Part shown: positions 8,376 through 15,857 of the stretch, in pieces
Layout of the letters: each line of letters begins with the position of its first letter
Numbering within the stretch: the stretch's first letter is position 1
NCBI RefSeq assembly: GCF_042665095.1
Contig: NZ_JBHTBV010000014.1
DNA: 64,000 bases
Source: Gordonibacter pamelaeae
Lineage (GTDB): Bacteria; Actinomycetota; Coriobacteriia; Coriobacteriales; Eggerthellaceae
Direction: 5' to 3' (one strand)
Made by a program: the position numbers and the translations under genes
Notes under the pieces: generated by a model
The model's database searches: none
The model's input: only the letters and a program-made list of their open reading frames with translations
Told to the model about the DNA's origin: nothing

Positions 8376-8587
8376 AGGCGTATCCTCAAGTACCCCATGT
8401 CCGCGAGCTGGTGGCCGTCCTCGACAAGCGCGAGCAGGTTGTCGCGGTGAAGGTACCGCTCGATCATGTCCACCGATTCGTCGGCGATGAGCAGCAGGTC
8501 GAGGTGCCGCGCTCTGTCGCTTTCGGGGATTTCGACGAGCTCCCTGTAGGGCTCCTCCTCGTGTCTTAGAATCGCAGGCGGGATAAT
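8372..8587 (-). pseudogene. Fragment resembling the N-terminal part of a GNAT acetyltransferase
   Basis: The minus-strand frame encodes about 70 residues: RHEEEPYRELVEIPESDRARH, then LLLIADESVDMIERYLHRDN and LLALVEDGH. The ADES..MI..YL.R..L..L.EDG pattern resembles the first part of small GNAT N-acetyltransferases. The acetyl-CoA-binding region is missing because the frame stops at 8372. No ATG, GTG or well-placed TTG start is visible; the frame just continues upstream. I read it as a decayed remnant between two plus-strand genes. Similarity is judged by eye and is weak. Confidence 0.4.
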
Positions 8588-8665
8588 CCCAAAGAGACCG
8601 TATAGCGGGCAGACGCGTCCGGGTTCCCGGCGCGCGATCGATAGAGCGAGCGGAAGGCGAGGGCG

Positions 8666-9007
8666 ATGAACATCCAGGTGTTCGGCACCAAGAAGAGCTT
8701 CGACACGAAGAAAGCGCAGCGCTATTTCAAGGAGCGGCGCGTGAAGTTCCAGTTCATCGACCTGGCGGAGAAGGGGATGAGCAAGGGCGAGCTGGAATCG
8801 GTGCGCCGGGCGGTCGGCGGCATCGACGCGCTCGTCGACCCGAAGGCGAAGGACCAGGACACGGTGGCGCTGCTCGCCTACCTCTCGCCCGACCAGAAGT
8901 TCGACAAGCTGCTGGAAAACCAGCACGTGCTGGCCGAGCCCGTGGTGCGCAACGGCAAGCAGGCCACGGTGGGCTACGCGCCCGACGTGTGGAAAACCTG
9001 GGAGTAG
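8666..9007 (+). CDS. ArsC/Spx-like thioredoxin-fold protein lacking cysteines
   Basis: The 113-residue protein matches the ArsC/Spx fold: MNIQVFGTKK at the start, KAQRYFKERRVKFQFIDL, and a late PVVRNGKQATVGY segment. True arsenate reductases use a cysteine in the first loop. Here the loop reads FGTKKSFDTKK, and the protein has no cysteine at all, so it cannot be a classical thiol-based reductase. Close relatives may act as regulatory or adaptor proteins like Spx. GGCGAGG lies before the ATG. The gene converges on the lipoprotein gene at 9097, with a hairpin between them. Confidence 0.8.
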   Translation: MNIQVFGTKKSFDTKKAQRYFKERRVKFQFIDLAEKGMSKGELESVRRAVGGIDALVDPKAKDQDTVALLAYLSPDQKFDKLLENQHVLAEPVVRNGKQATVGYAPDVWKTWE

Positions 9008-9045
9008 CGTGACACCGTCCGCCGCCCCGCAGCGCACGGGGCCTC

Positions 9046-9076
9046 GGGGCCGCCCTGCAACCTGCGGGGCGGCCCC
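9046..9076. terminator. GC-rich hairpin between convergent genes
   Basis: GGGGCCGCCC (9046-9055) pairs with GGGCGGCCCC (9067-9076) around an 11-base loop. There is no T-tract on either strand. Its position between two convergent stop codons suggests a shared transcript end, but intrinsic termination is uncertain. Confidence 0.5.
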
Positions 9077-9096
9077 GGTTGGGGCAGGGGAGGCGG

Positions 9097-10953
9097 TTAA
9101 GCGGCGTCCTGTTCCCAGTTCAGCGTGATGCGTCCGTCCTTTGCGGGGGACACCTCGCCCGCATCGGCCAAGTACGCGGTCATGAGATCGGTGATGGTTC
9201 CCAGCTCGGAGTGCGCTTTCACCGTGGACGACACGTAGGATTCGTCCACCGTCCCGGCCCAGGCGGCAACGGTGTAGAGCTTGCCGTCGTCGATCTCGGT
9301 GCCGTCGGCCAGCGCCAGGCTCAGCACGTTGCTCGCCTCGTCGCGCCACGGCGCGTACTCTGCCTTCAGGCCGGAGAACGCGTACAGCGCGTTCACCTCC
9401 TCGCCGTTGAGCAGAGGGTGCTCCATGAGCTTCTTCAGGTTCGCGCCCGTAATCTCGTAGGTGGTCAGCGCGTCGTCTTTGGAGACGCTGCGCAGGTTGA
9501 ACCGGTCGGGTATGTCGATGGTGCCCTGGTAGATCTTGCTCGAGTTGCCCTTGTAGTACGTGCCGTGCAAAAGCAGCGCCGCATCGGCGCCGGCGGCCTC
9601 GCGCATGACGTCGGCCATGAGCATGCTGGTCTCGAGTGCGGTGAAGTCCTCGGCGGCGGTCCCAATGGCCACGCTCGGTTCAGGCGCGGTGGGGTCGAGC
9701 GGCTCGAACTCGTCGGTGGCCGCGATGACCTCGTCCATGGTCATGTTCCCGCGCATCCAGTCGAAGGCCGTCTCGAAGTCGCTCGTCTGGCCGAACTGGT
9801 CGGCGAAGTACAGCTGGCCCTTGTCGAGACAGTTCTTGACGTCCCAGAACTCGCTGCGGATGTTCTCCTGGTATGTCTTGACGCCGCTGATGCCGGTGAA
9901 GCACTGGAACAGCACGTCCTGCCCCTCGTCGGTGCTCAGGTAGTCGACGATGTCCAGCAGGATCTGCTTCTTGTCCGGGTCGTCCATGGAGCGTTGCGGC
10001 GCGGCCAGGTTCGTGCCCGGCACCATCTGCATCCAGCGCTCGCCCGACGTGTCGGTGGGATAGCCGATGAAGTCTATCTCGCAGTCGGGGTTCTCCTCCT
10101 CGTAGAGGCCGTACATGCCCAGCTCGGCGGGGATCATGGCTATCTCGCCTGCGTACATGGCCTGGCGGTTCTTCGTGAGGCTCGAGGTGAAATCGCCCTC
10201 CACGACGATGCCGCGGTCGTACAGCTCCCTCAAAACGCTGTAGTACGGCTCCAGCAGGCCCTCGCACGAGGCCTCGCCCTTGACCACTGCTTCGTACTGG
10301 GCGCGTTTCTCGCTCGTGCCCAGCAGCTCGCGGTTCGTCAGGCCCAAGCCCACCTCCTGCACCGAGTACTTCAGGCAGGGGACGAAGGGGCGGATGCCCT
10401 CGGCGGAGATTTCCTCGCACAGCTTGAACAGCTCGTCGCGCGTGGCGGGAATCTCCCAGCCGTGCTCCTCGAAGAGCGTCTTGTTGTAGAAGATGCCCTT
10501 GACGGCGCTGTTGACGGGCAGCTGGCGCAGCGAGCCGTCGGCATCGAGCGCTTCGAGCGACGAGAGGTTGTAGCGGCTGGTGAAGCTTTCGGCGGAGAAG
10601 TCGTAGGCGTACTTGCTGTCGCCCATGCGCATGCCGCTGAATATGAGGTCGGGCAGGTCCTCGTGCTCGCCCTGCTTCTCAACGTAGGCCCTGACCGTGT
10701 TCGTTCCCGCCGCGTTGACCGAGGCTATTTGGATATGGGGGAACTTCTCCTCCAAGGCGGCTTTCAGCGGGGCGTCGTTGAAGACGGTGTAGCGGCCGAG
10801 GGTGATGAGCGTCTTGTTCGGATCAAGCGGCTCGTAGGTGACGATCTCGTTGTCGGGGCGGGTTTCCTGCTCGGCAGCGCTGGGCGAGCAGGCGGTGAGG
10901 CCCAGAAGCAAGGCTCCGGCCATCAGGCTGCTGATGATCTTCCGTACGTTCAT
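9097..10953 (-). CDS. Lipoprotein: extracellular solute-binding domain joined to a 5'-nucleotidase C-terminal-like domain
   Basis: A signal peptide ends in the lipobox LTAC with Cys22, so the 618-residue protein is likely membrane-anchored outside the cell. Residues about 40-430 are a family-1 type solute-binding protein (DLIFSGMR, VNSAVKGIFYNKTLFEEHGWEIPATRDEL, AMIPAELGMYG, SGVKTYQENI). The C-terminal part (ADAALLLHGTYYKG, DIPDRFNLRSVSKDDALTTY, EITGANLKKLMEHP) resembles the C-terminal domain of 5'-nucleotidases. No ABC permease or ATPase genes are nearby. It is the last gene of a phosphorelay operon, 12 bp after the hybrid kinase gene, so it probably presents ligand to that kinase. The catalytic nucleotidase domain is absent. 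Confidence 0.8.
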   Translation of the reverse strand: MNVRKIISSLMAGALLLGLTACSPSAAEQETRPDNEIVTYEPLDPNKTLITLGRYTVFNDAPLKAALEEKFPHIQIASVNAAGTNTVRAYVEKQGEHEDLPDLIFSGMRMGDSKYAYDFSAESFTSRYNLSSLEALDADGSLRQLPVNSAVKGIFYNKTLFEEHGWEIPATRDELFKLCEEISAEGIRPFVPCLKYSVQEVGLGLTNRELLGTSEKRAQYEAVVKGEASCEGLLEPYYSVLRELYDRGIVVEGDFTSSLTKNRQAMYAGEIAMIPAELGMYGLYEEENPDCEIDFIGYPTDTSGERWMQMVPGTNLAAPQRSMDDPDKKQILLDIVDYLSTDEGQDVLFQCFTGISGVKTYQENIRSEFWDVKNCLDKGQLYFADQFGQTSDFETAFDWMRGNMTMDEVIAATDEFEPLDPTAPEPSVAIGTAAEDFTALETSMLMADVMREAAGADAALLLHGTYYKGNSSKIYQGTIDIPDRFNLRSVSKDDALTTYEITGANLKKLMEHPLLNGEEVNALYAFSGLKAEYAPWRDEASNVLSLALADGTEIDDGKLYTVAAWAGTVDESYVSSTVKAHSELGTITDLMTAYLADAGEVSPAKDGRITLNWEQDAA

Positions 10954-10965
10954 TGTGCTCCCCTC

Positions 10966-13095
10966 TTATCGGTTGAAGTACCTGCGGAAAACCTTGTTTA
11001 TGTCATCGAGGTCCAAGGGTTTCGTCAGATGGTCCTGCATGCCGTGGCGAAGCGAGTTCTCCACGTCCTCCTGGTAGGCGCCCGCCGAAAGCGCCACGAT
11101 GGGCAGGGTCGCCCCGTCAGGGTGCTGGCTCGCGCGGATAGCCTCGGCCGCCTCGAGCCCGGTCATGACGGGCATCTGTATATCCATCAGCACCAGCGCG
11201 TACCAGCCTGCCTCCGAGGCCTCCACTTTCCGGACGGCCTCGGCGCCGTTGGAGGCCGTGTCGATCTGCACGCCCAGATCGGACAGGAGGTCCACGATGA
11301 TCTCGCGGTTCATCTCGTTGTCCTCGGCCAGGAGCACCCGTTTGCCGCGGCAGAGTTCGAGCAGGTCCCTTTCATCCTGTTCGGCCTCGGGCTCCGCGGC
11401 GGGCAGGTAGATTCTCTCCAGCGGGAGGTAGACCGTGAAGGCCGATCCCCTGCCCGGCGTGCTGTCTACCGAAACCTCGCCGTCCATGAGCTCCACCAGG
11501 CTGTGCACGATGGCAAGCCCCAGCCCGCTGCCCACGTGGGAGGAGGTGAGCGACGACTGCTCCTGCTCGAAGGGTTCGAACAAGCGCTCCATGAACTCCT
11601 TGCTCATACCGGGGCCGGTGTCGCGCACGACGAGCTTTATGAGGGAGATCGACCCGTCTTGGGAGGCCTCCTCGCAGGTGAGCGTGACGGTGCCGCCTTC
11701 GGGCGTGAACTTGACGGCGTTCGAGACCAGGTTCACCAAGCATTGCCTGATCCTGGTTGCATCCCCGCAATAGTTCGCATGGGAGAGCGAGCGCAGCTCC
11801 TCGGCGAGCTCCACGCCCTTCGCCTCGGCGGGGCCGTTCTGCAGCGCGATGACGGAATCCAGCACCTCGTTCAGGTCGAACGGGTTGTGCGAGAGGGCCA
11901 TCTTGCCGCTGTCCAGACGGTTCATGTCCAGCATGTCGCTGATAACCTCTATCAGGTACTCGCCCGACTTCTTCGACCGCTCCAGATGGATCGCCGCGGC
12001 CGGCGGGTCGTCGAGGGAGCGCAGAGCCAGCTCGTTCGACCCGACGATGGCGTTGAGCGGCGTGCGGATGTCGTGCGACATCTTGGTGAGAAAGTCGCTC
12101 TTGAGGCTGGCGCGGGCGCTTTCGAGTTTCGTCCTCTGGTTCTTGCTGGCCAGGTAGTGCAGCCAGAGGAACGAGAGCGCTCCCAAGGCGGCCGCGATGA
12201 CGACCATCAACCCGATGACGTTGCGCATGCCCGCGAAGGTCTCTTGGGCGGTGACCGACACGGGGATGGCCATCACGATGTTGCGGCCCTCGTTGTCGGG
12301 GAACGTCTGCATGAGCCAGGTGTCGCCCCTCAAATCCACGAGGACCTGCTCCTCCGTGCAGGTGCGAAGCGCCGTCTGCAGCTTGTCCACCTGGGCGGGG
12401 TCCACGCCGTCGTTGGCGAGGATGTGCAGGAAGTTGTGGCTTTGGAAGTACTCGTTCGCCTGCGATTCCGAGGGGCGCAGCAGGATCACGCCGTTCGTGT
12501 CGACCACGTACGAGGCGCCCTGGCCGTTGAATACGGGCAGGATGGCCACATCGGCGTATTCCTGGGAGTCCACCACCTCCAGGAGCCCCGCCACCGGCGC
12601 CCCGTCGATGACGACGTTGCTGACGGGCGCGGCGAACGCCCAGAAATCGCCTTTGCCCTGCACCGTGCAGAACTCGGAATGCACCTCGGTCCAGGTGCTC
12701 AGGTCCTCGCTGAGCATGGAGCCGGATATGACGATGGCCTTTCCCTCCAGGGACAGGCACCGCCCGTCGTCCATCATCAGGTAGATGCCGCTCAAGTGGC
12801 TGAGCAGCTCGCTCACCTCGGACATCGTCGATGCGTTGGAGTGAGAGAGGAACTGTGCGGCGGTGGCGGTCTCGTCCTCGTGGAGTTCTTTCAGAAGGCT
12901 GAGTTTCCTCGAGACCAGGTCGCTGATCTGCTGCACGGACTCGACGCGCTCCTCGTGGATGGACTGGTTGAGGTCCGAGTAGGCGCGCACGAAAGCCCAG
13001 GTGCCCATCAGGAGGACAACCAGGAGGATCCCGCTCGTCACCTTGAGCCAGAAGGGCGCCTGCGTTTGCGCTATTCGCTTCGCCGTCGTCTTCAC
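10966..13095 (-). CDS. Membrane hybrid sensor histidine kinase with receiver domain (709 aa)
   Basis: A transmembrane helix at about residues 17-37 and another at about 290-312 enclose a large extracytoplasmic sensor region. HisKA follows with the phosphorylated histidine in KMSHDIRTPLNAIVG near residue 339. HATPase motifs are NLVSNAVKFTP, DTGPGM and GSGLGLAIVHSLVE. A C-terminal receiver has LMDIQMPVMTG with the acceptor Asp near residue 638. The start is a GTG at 13095 that overlaps the stop of the upstream gene in GTGA, so translation is coupled. The neighbours are a lipoprotein sensor downstream and REC-HD-GYP-GGDEF and Hpt genes upstream. The phosphate can plausibly pass kinase, REC, Hpt, then REC of the HD-GYP protein. 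Confidence 0.92.
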   Translation of the reverse strand: MKTTAKRIAQTQAPFWLKVTSGILLVVLLMGTWAFVRAYSDLNQSIHEERVESVQQISDLVSRKLSLLKELHEDETATAAQFLSHSNASTMSEVSELLSHLSGIYLMMDDGRCLSLEGKAIVISGSMLSEDLSTWTEVHSEFCTVQGKGDFWAFAAPVSNVVIDGAPVAGLLEVVDSQEYADVAILPVFNGQGASYVVDTNGVILLRPSESQANEYFQSHNFLHILANDGVDPAQVDKLQTALRTCTEEQVLVDLRGDTWLMQTFPDNEGRNIVMAIPVSVTAQETFAGMRNVIGLMVVIAAALGALSFLWLHYLASKNQRTKLESARASLKSDFLTKMSHDIRTPLNAIVGSNELALRSLDDPPAAAIHLERSKKSGEYLIEVISDMLDMNRLDSGKMALSHNPFDLNEVLDSVIALQNGPAEAKGVELAEELRSLSHANYCGDATRIRQCLVNLVSNAVKFTPEGGTVTLTCEEASQDGSISLIKLVVRDTGPGMSKEFMERLFEPFEQEQSSLTSSHVGSGLGLAIVHSLVELMDGEVSVDSTPGRGSAFTVYLPLERIYLPAAEPEAEQDERDLLELCRGKRVLLAEDNEMNREIIVDLLSDLGVQIDTASNGAEAVRKVEASEAGWYALVLMDIQMPVMTGLEAAEAIRASQHPDGATLPIVALSAGAYQEDVENSLRHGMQDHLTKPLDLDDINKVFRRYFNR

Positions 13096-15185
13096 TGGCC
13101 GCACGCCTGGTCGGGCGATTGCTCCCCGGCTTCCTCGCTGGGTATCTCGGAGAGCACCGACAGCTGGCCGGCCATGGAGTCGTCGTACAGGCAGTAGCAG
13201 TTGCGGCCCCGCTGCTTGGCGGCGTACAGCGCCCGGTCCGCGCAGTGGAACAGCTCGTCGAACTGCATGCCGTCCTGCGGTGCGCGGGCAACGCCCATGC
13301 TGACGGTGATGGGGTGTCCCTTGCACGTGCACCGCAAAGAGCTGAAGATGCGCTCGACGGCCGGGGTGGAGTCAAGGGGCGATTCGATGAAGATGAGGAA
13401 CTCGTCGCCGCCGATGCGGGCGGTGATGTCCACGTCGCGCACCGCGCCGAGCATGCGCCGGGCCGTCTCCTGCAAAAGCTCGTCGCCGAACAGGTGCCCG
13501 TAGTGATCGTTCGCATGCTTGAAGAAGTCGAGGTCGAAGAGCATGAGCGTGAAGCACATGCCGGACTCGGCCTCGTCCAAGGCCTCCTGCACGACCTTTC
13601 GGGCGGCTTTGCGATGGTACAGCCCCGTGAGCGCATCGGTGTTCGCCTGCTCTATGAGCCGATCCATCTTCAAACGCTCGTCGTGGACGTCGATGCATTT
13701 CCCGATGAACCCGGTGAAGATATCGGCGTCGTTGCCCAGCCAAAGGGGGCGGGCCAGGAACTTGTGCCAGCGGCGGGTGCCGTTCACGTTCAGCAGGTAA
13801 TGCCCGCTCACCTTCGGATCCTTCGGGGATGCCGAGAGTATGAGGTTGCGCAGGCTCTCCATATCGCGGCGCACCATGACCCGCAGCAGCTCCGGGTTCC
13901 CGTTCGGGTTCTCGATGAAGCTGGGCAGGCCGAGCTGCGAGGCACCCCATTCCGAGAGCATGAGGGTGTCGGTGTGCGCGGTGTACTCGAACTGGATCTC
14001 CCGCGACAAGTCGGCGAAGAACTGGTACTTGATGCGCTCCTGCTCCAGAAGCGCCAGCGTGCGGTTGGACACGTTGCCGGACTGCATCATGGAGCGGGTG
14101 GCGTCGATCATCTCGTCTTTCGAGGCGTGGCCCAGCGACTTCAGCTTGAGCTCCTTTTCCAGCTGGGGGCCTATGTCGGCCAGGCACTGGAGGAGGAGCG
14201 GGTTGAACGCGCCGCACTCGCCGTCGAATATCATGCGCATGGACACCTCGTGCGGCAAGGCCTCCTTGTACACGCGCTTGTGCGTCAGGGCATCGTACAC
14301 GTCGGCGAGCGCCACCACCTGCGCCTCGATGGGAATGTCATCGCCGACGAGGCCGTCGGGGTAGCCCTTGCCGTCGTAGCGCTCGTGGTGCCAGCGGCAG
14401 ATGTCGCGCGCTACGCTGACCAGCTCCTCGTGCGGGTAGTAGCGGGTGCTCTCCAGGATGTTCGCGCCGGCCTCGCTGTGGGTCTTCATGATGAGCCACT
14501 CTTCCGGCGTGAGCTTGCCGGGCTTGTTCAAAATGCTCTCACTGATGGATATCTTGCCGATGTCGTGCAGCGCCGAGGCGTTGGCGATGAGGGGGATCCG
14601 GGGCTGGATGGCGCTGTACTGGTCGGAGATGCGGCAGAGCTGGGCGAGCAGCATCTTCGTGATGGAGCGGATGTTCAGCACGTGCATTCCGCTCTCCCCG
14701 TTGCGGAACTCCACGATGTGGCTGAGCACCTCCACCATGATCAGGTTGCTCTTTTCCTTGTCGAGCATCTGGTTGGTCACCATGTTCTCGAGCATCTTCT
14801 GCTTGGAGTACAGCAAGACGGTGTTGCCCACGCGGCGCTGCACCGCCTTGGGGTCGAAGGGCCGGCTGATGTACTCGGTGGCGCCCAGGTCGTAGGCGCT
14901 GTCGATGTAGGTGGAGGCGCTTTCGGCCGAGATGATGATGACGGGGATGCTCTCGAGCCATTTGTTCTTGCCCATGACGGCCAGCACTTCGAAGCCGTCC
15001 ATCTCGGGCATGACGATGTCCAGCAGCATGAGGGATATCTCGTGCTCGTGCTCTTGGAGCATCGCGATGGCTTCGCGTCCGTTCTCGGCTTCCAAGACGT
15101 CGTATTCCTTGTAGAGGATGTCCGCCAGCATGGAGCGGTTCAGCTCGGAGTCGTCCACGATGAGGATCTGGCTGCGCTTCCTCAT
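13092..15185 (-). CDS. Response regulator with HD-GYP, PAS-like and GGDEF domains (697 aa)
   Basis: Order of domains: receiver (LMLLDIVMPEMDG, acceptor Asp near residue 55), HD-GYP phosphodiesterase (ALHDIGK near 209, HHERYDGKGYPDGL near 270, both motifs intact), a PAS-like region (about 370-500), and GGDEF (IGGDEFLIF near 593, intact). It therefore carries both c-di-GMP hydrolysis and synthesis modules in one chain under a phosphoacceptor. The ATG at 15185 overlaps the Hpt gene stop in ATGA. It lies in the same operon as the hybrid kinase and is the obvious output of the relay. Which activity dominates cannot be told from sequence. Confidence 0.93.
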   Translation of the reverse strand: MRKRSQILIVDDSELNRSMLADILYKEYDVLEAENGREAIAMLQEHEHEISLMLLDIVMPEMDGFEVLAVMGKNKWLESIPVIIISAESASTYIDSAYDLGATEYISRPFDPKAVQRRVGNTVLLYSKQKMLENMVTNQMLDKEKSNLIMVEVLSHIVEFRNGESGMHVLNIRSITKMLLAQLCRISDQYSAIQPRIPLIANASALHDIGKISISESILNKPGKLTPEEWLIMKTHSEAGANILESTRYYPHEELVSVARDICRWHHERYDGKGYPDGLVGDDIPIEAQVVALADVYDALTHKRVYKEALPHEVSMRMIFDGECGAFNPLLLQCLADIGPQLEKELKLKSLGHASKDEMIDATRSMMQSGNVSNRTLALLEQERIKYQFFADLSREIQFEYTAHTDTLMLSEWGASQLGLPSFIENPNGNPELLRVMVRRDMESLRNLILSASPKDPKVSGHYLLNVNGTRRWHKFLARPLWLGNDADIFTGFIGKCIDVHDERLKMDRLIEQANTDALTGLYHRKAARKVVQEALDEAESGMCFTLMLFDLDFFKHANDHYGHLFGDELLQETARRMLGAVRDVDITARIGGDEFLIFIESPLDSTPAVERIFSSLRCTCKGHPITVSMGVARAPQDGMQFDELFHCADRALYAAKQRGRNCYCLYDDSMAGQLSVLSEIPSEEAGEQSPDQACGQ

Positions 15186-15550
15186 GCTTGGCCCCCTTCC
15201 ACCCGGCTCGACAGCTTGTCGATGCAGGCTATCGTCTTCCCATATGCCCGCTCTGTCTCCTCCAGCAGGGGCGCGATGGTCTCGCTTGACGCCTTCGAGC
15301 GAAGGGCTTCGGTGAGCCTGGACGAGCTGTCAGTCAGCGGGGACAGGCCGAGGTTGAGTGCGGAGCCCTTGATGGTGTGGGCTGCGCGGAAGGCGGTGTC
15401 AACATCCCCTTCAAGGAGGGCTCGGCGCAGGATGTCCATGGAGTCGTCGCGTCGTAGAATGCCCAGGTACTTCCGAATGCGTTCGTCGCTGCCTATCCTT
15501 CGGATCGCCTCGGCGTAATCTGCGCCCATCTCCTCGTAGCAATGCTCCAT
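15182..15550 (-). CDS. Hpt (histidine phosphotransfer) protein
   Basis: This 122-residue helical protein has the Hpt motif FRAAHTIKGSALNLGL with the phosphorylatable His near residue 58. It is the first gene of the operon Hpt - REC-HD-GYP-GGDEF - hybrid kinase - lipoprotein, with 4-bp overlaps between the first three genes. Its role is to shuttle phosphate between the receiver of the hybrid kinase and the receiver of the HD-GYP protein. It starts at ATG 15550 after a GCGGGGG stretch. A free-standing Hpt beside its partners is less common than a fused one. Confidence 0.9.
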   Translation of the reverse strand: MEHCYEEMGADYAEAIRRIGSDERIRKYLGILRRDDSMDILRRALLEGDVDTAFRAAHTIKGSALNLGLSPLTDSSSRLTEALRSKASSETIAPLLEETERAYGKTIACIDKLSSRVEGGQA

Positions 15551-15801
15551 CGTCGCCCCCGCTTTGTTATCCCCGTTTTTTGTTCCGTGTACCAGATCGT
15601 CAACCGAATAGCAACAGATACTTTACCCCATAAAGATATCCATGACATTGATAAACCGGATCAATTTCTCTTTTTTGCTCGGCTTGTGAGCTGGCAAGAC
15701 GGCAAGGGTGCCCTCGCGCGCGACGATGGTGTGCGCGGAAATACGTGTCCGCCGATGTTTTGCATCCGGTCGTTCGGCGACCGCTCAATTCCGCGTCAAG
15801 C

Positions 15802-15810
15802 TGATATGAT
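15802..15810 (+). promoter_or_regulatory. Extended -10 promoter for fbp
   Basis: The sequence TGA followed by TATGAT (15805-15810) fits an extended -10 box (TGnTATAAT) and lies 47 bp before the fbp start. No good -35 is visible, as is usual for this promoter type. The 15551-15857 intergenic stretch is clearly AT-richer than its surroundings and must also hold the divergent promoter of the phosphorelay operon; TTGATC (15662-15657 on the minus strand) is a possible -35 there. Confidence 0.5.
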
Positions 15811-15857
15811 AGATAGTTACTTTGAACGGCGGTTATTTTTCCTCGAGGAGGATTTGC

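Noticed and set aside
9079..13197. 1372-residue plus-strand ORF
   Set aside because: It is the complement of the lipoprotein and hybrid-kinase genes, which have clear domains; its composition is typical of an antisense shadow.
13119..15518. 799-residue plus-strand ORF
   Set aside because: It is antisense to the REC-HD-GYP-GGDEF gene and rich in His/Leu/Val/Gly, as expected for a shadow.
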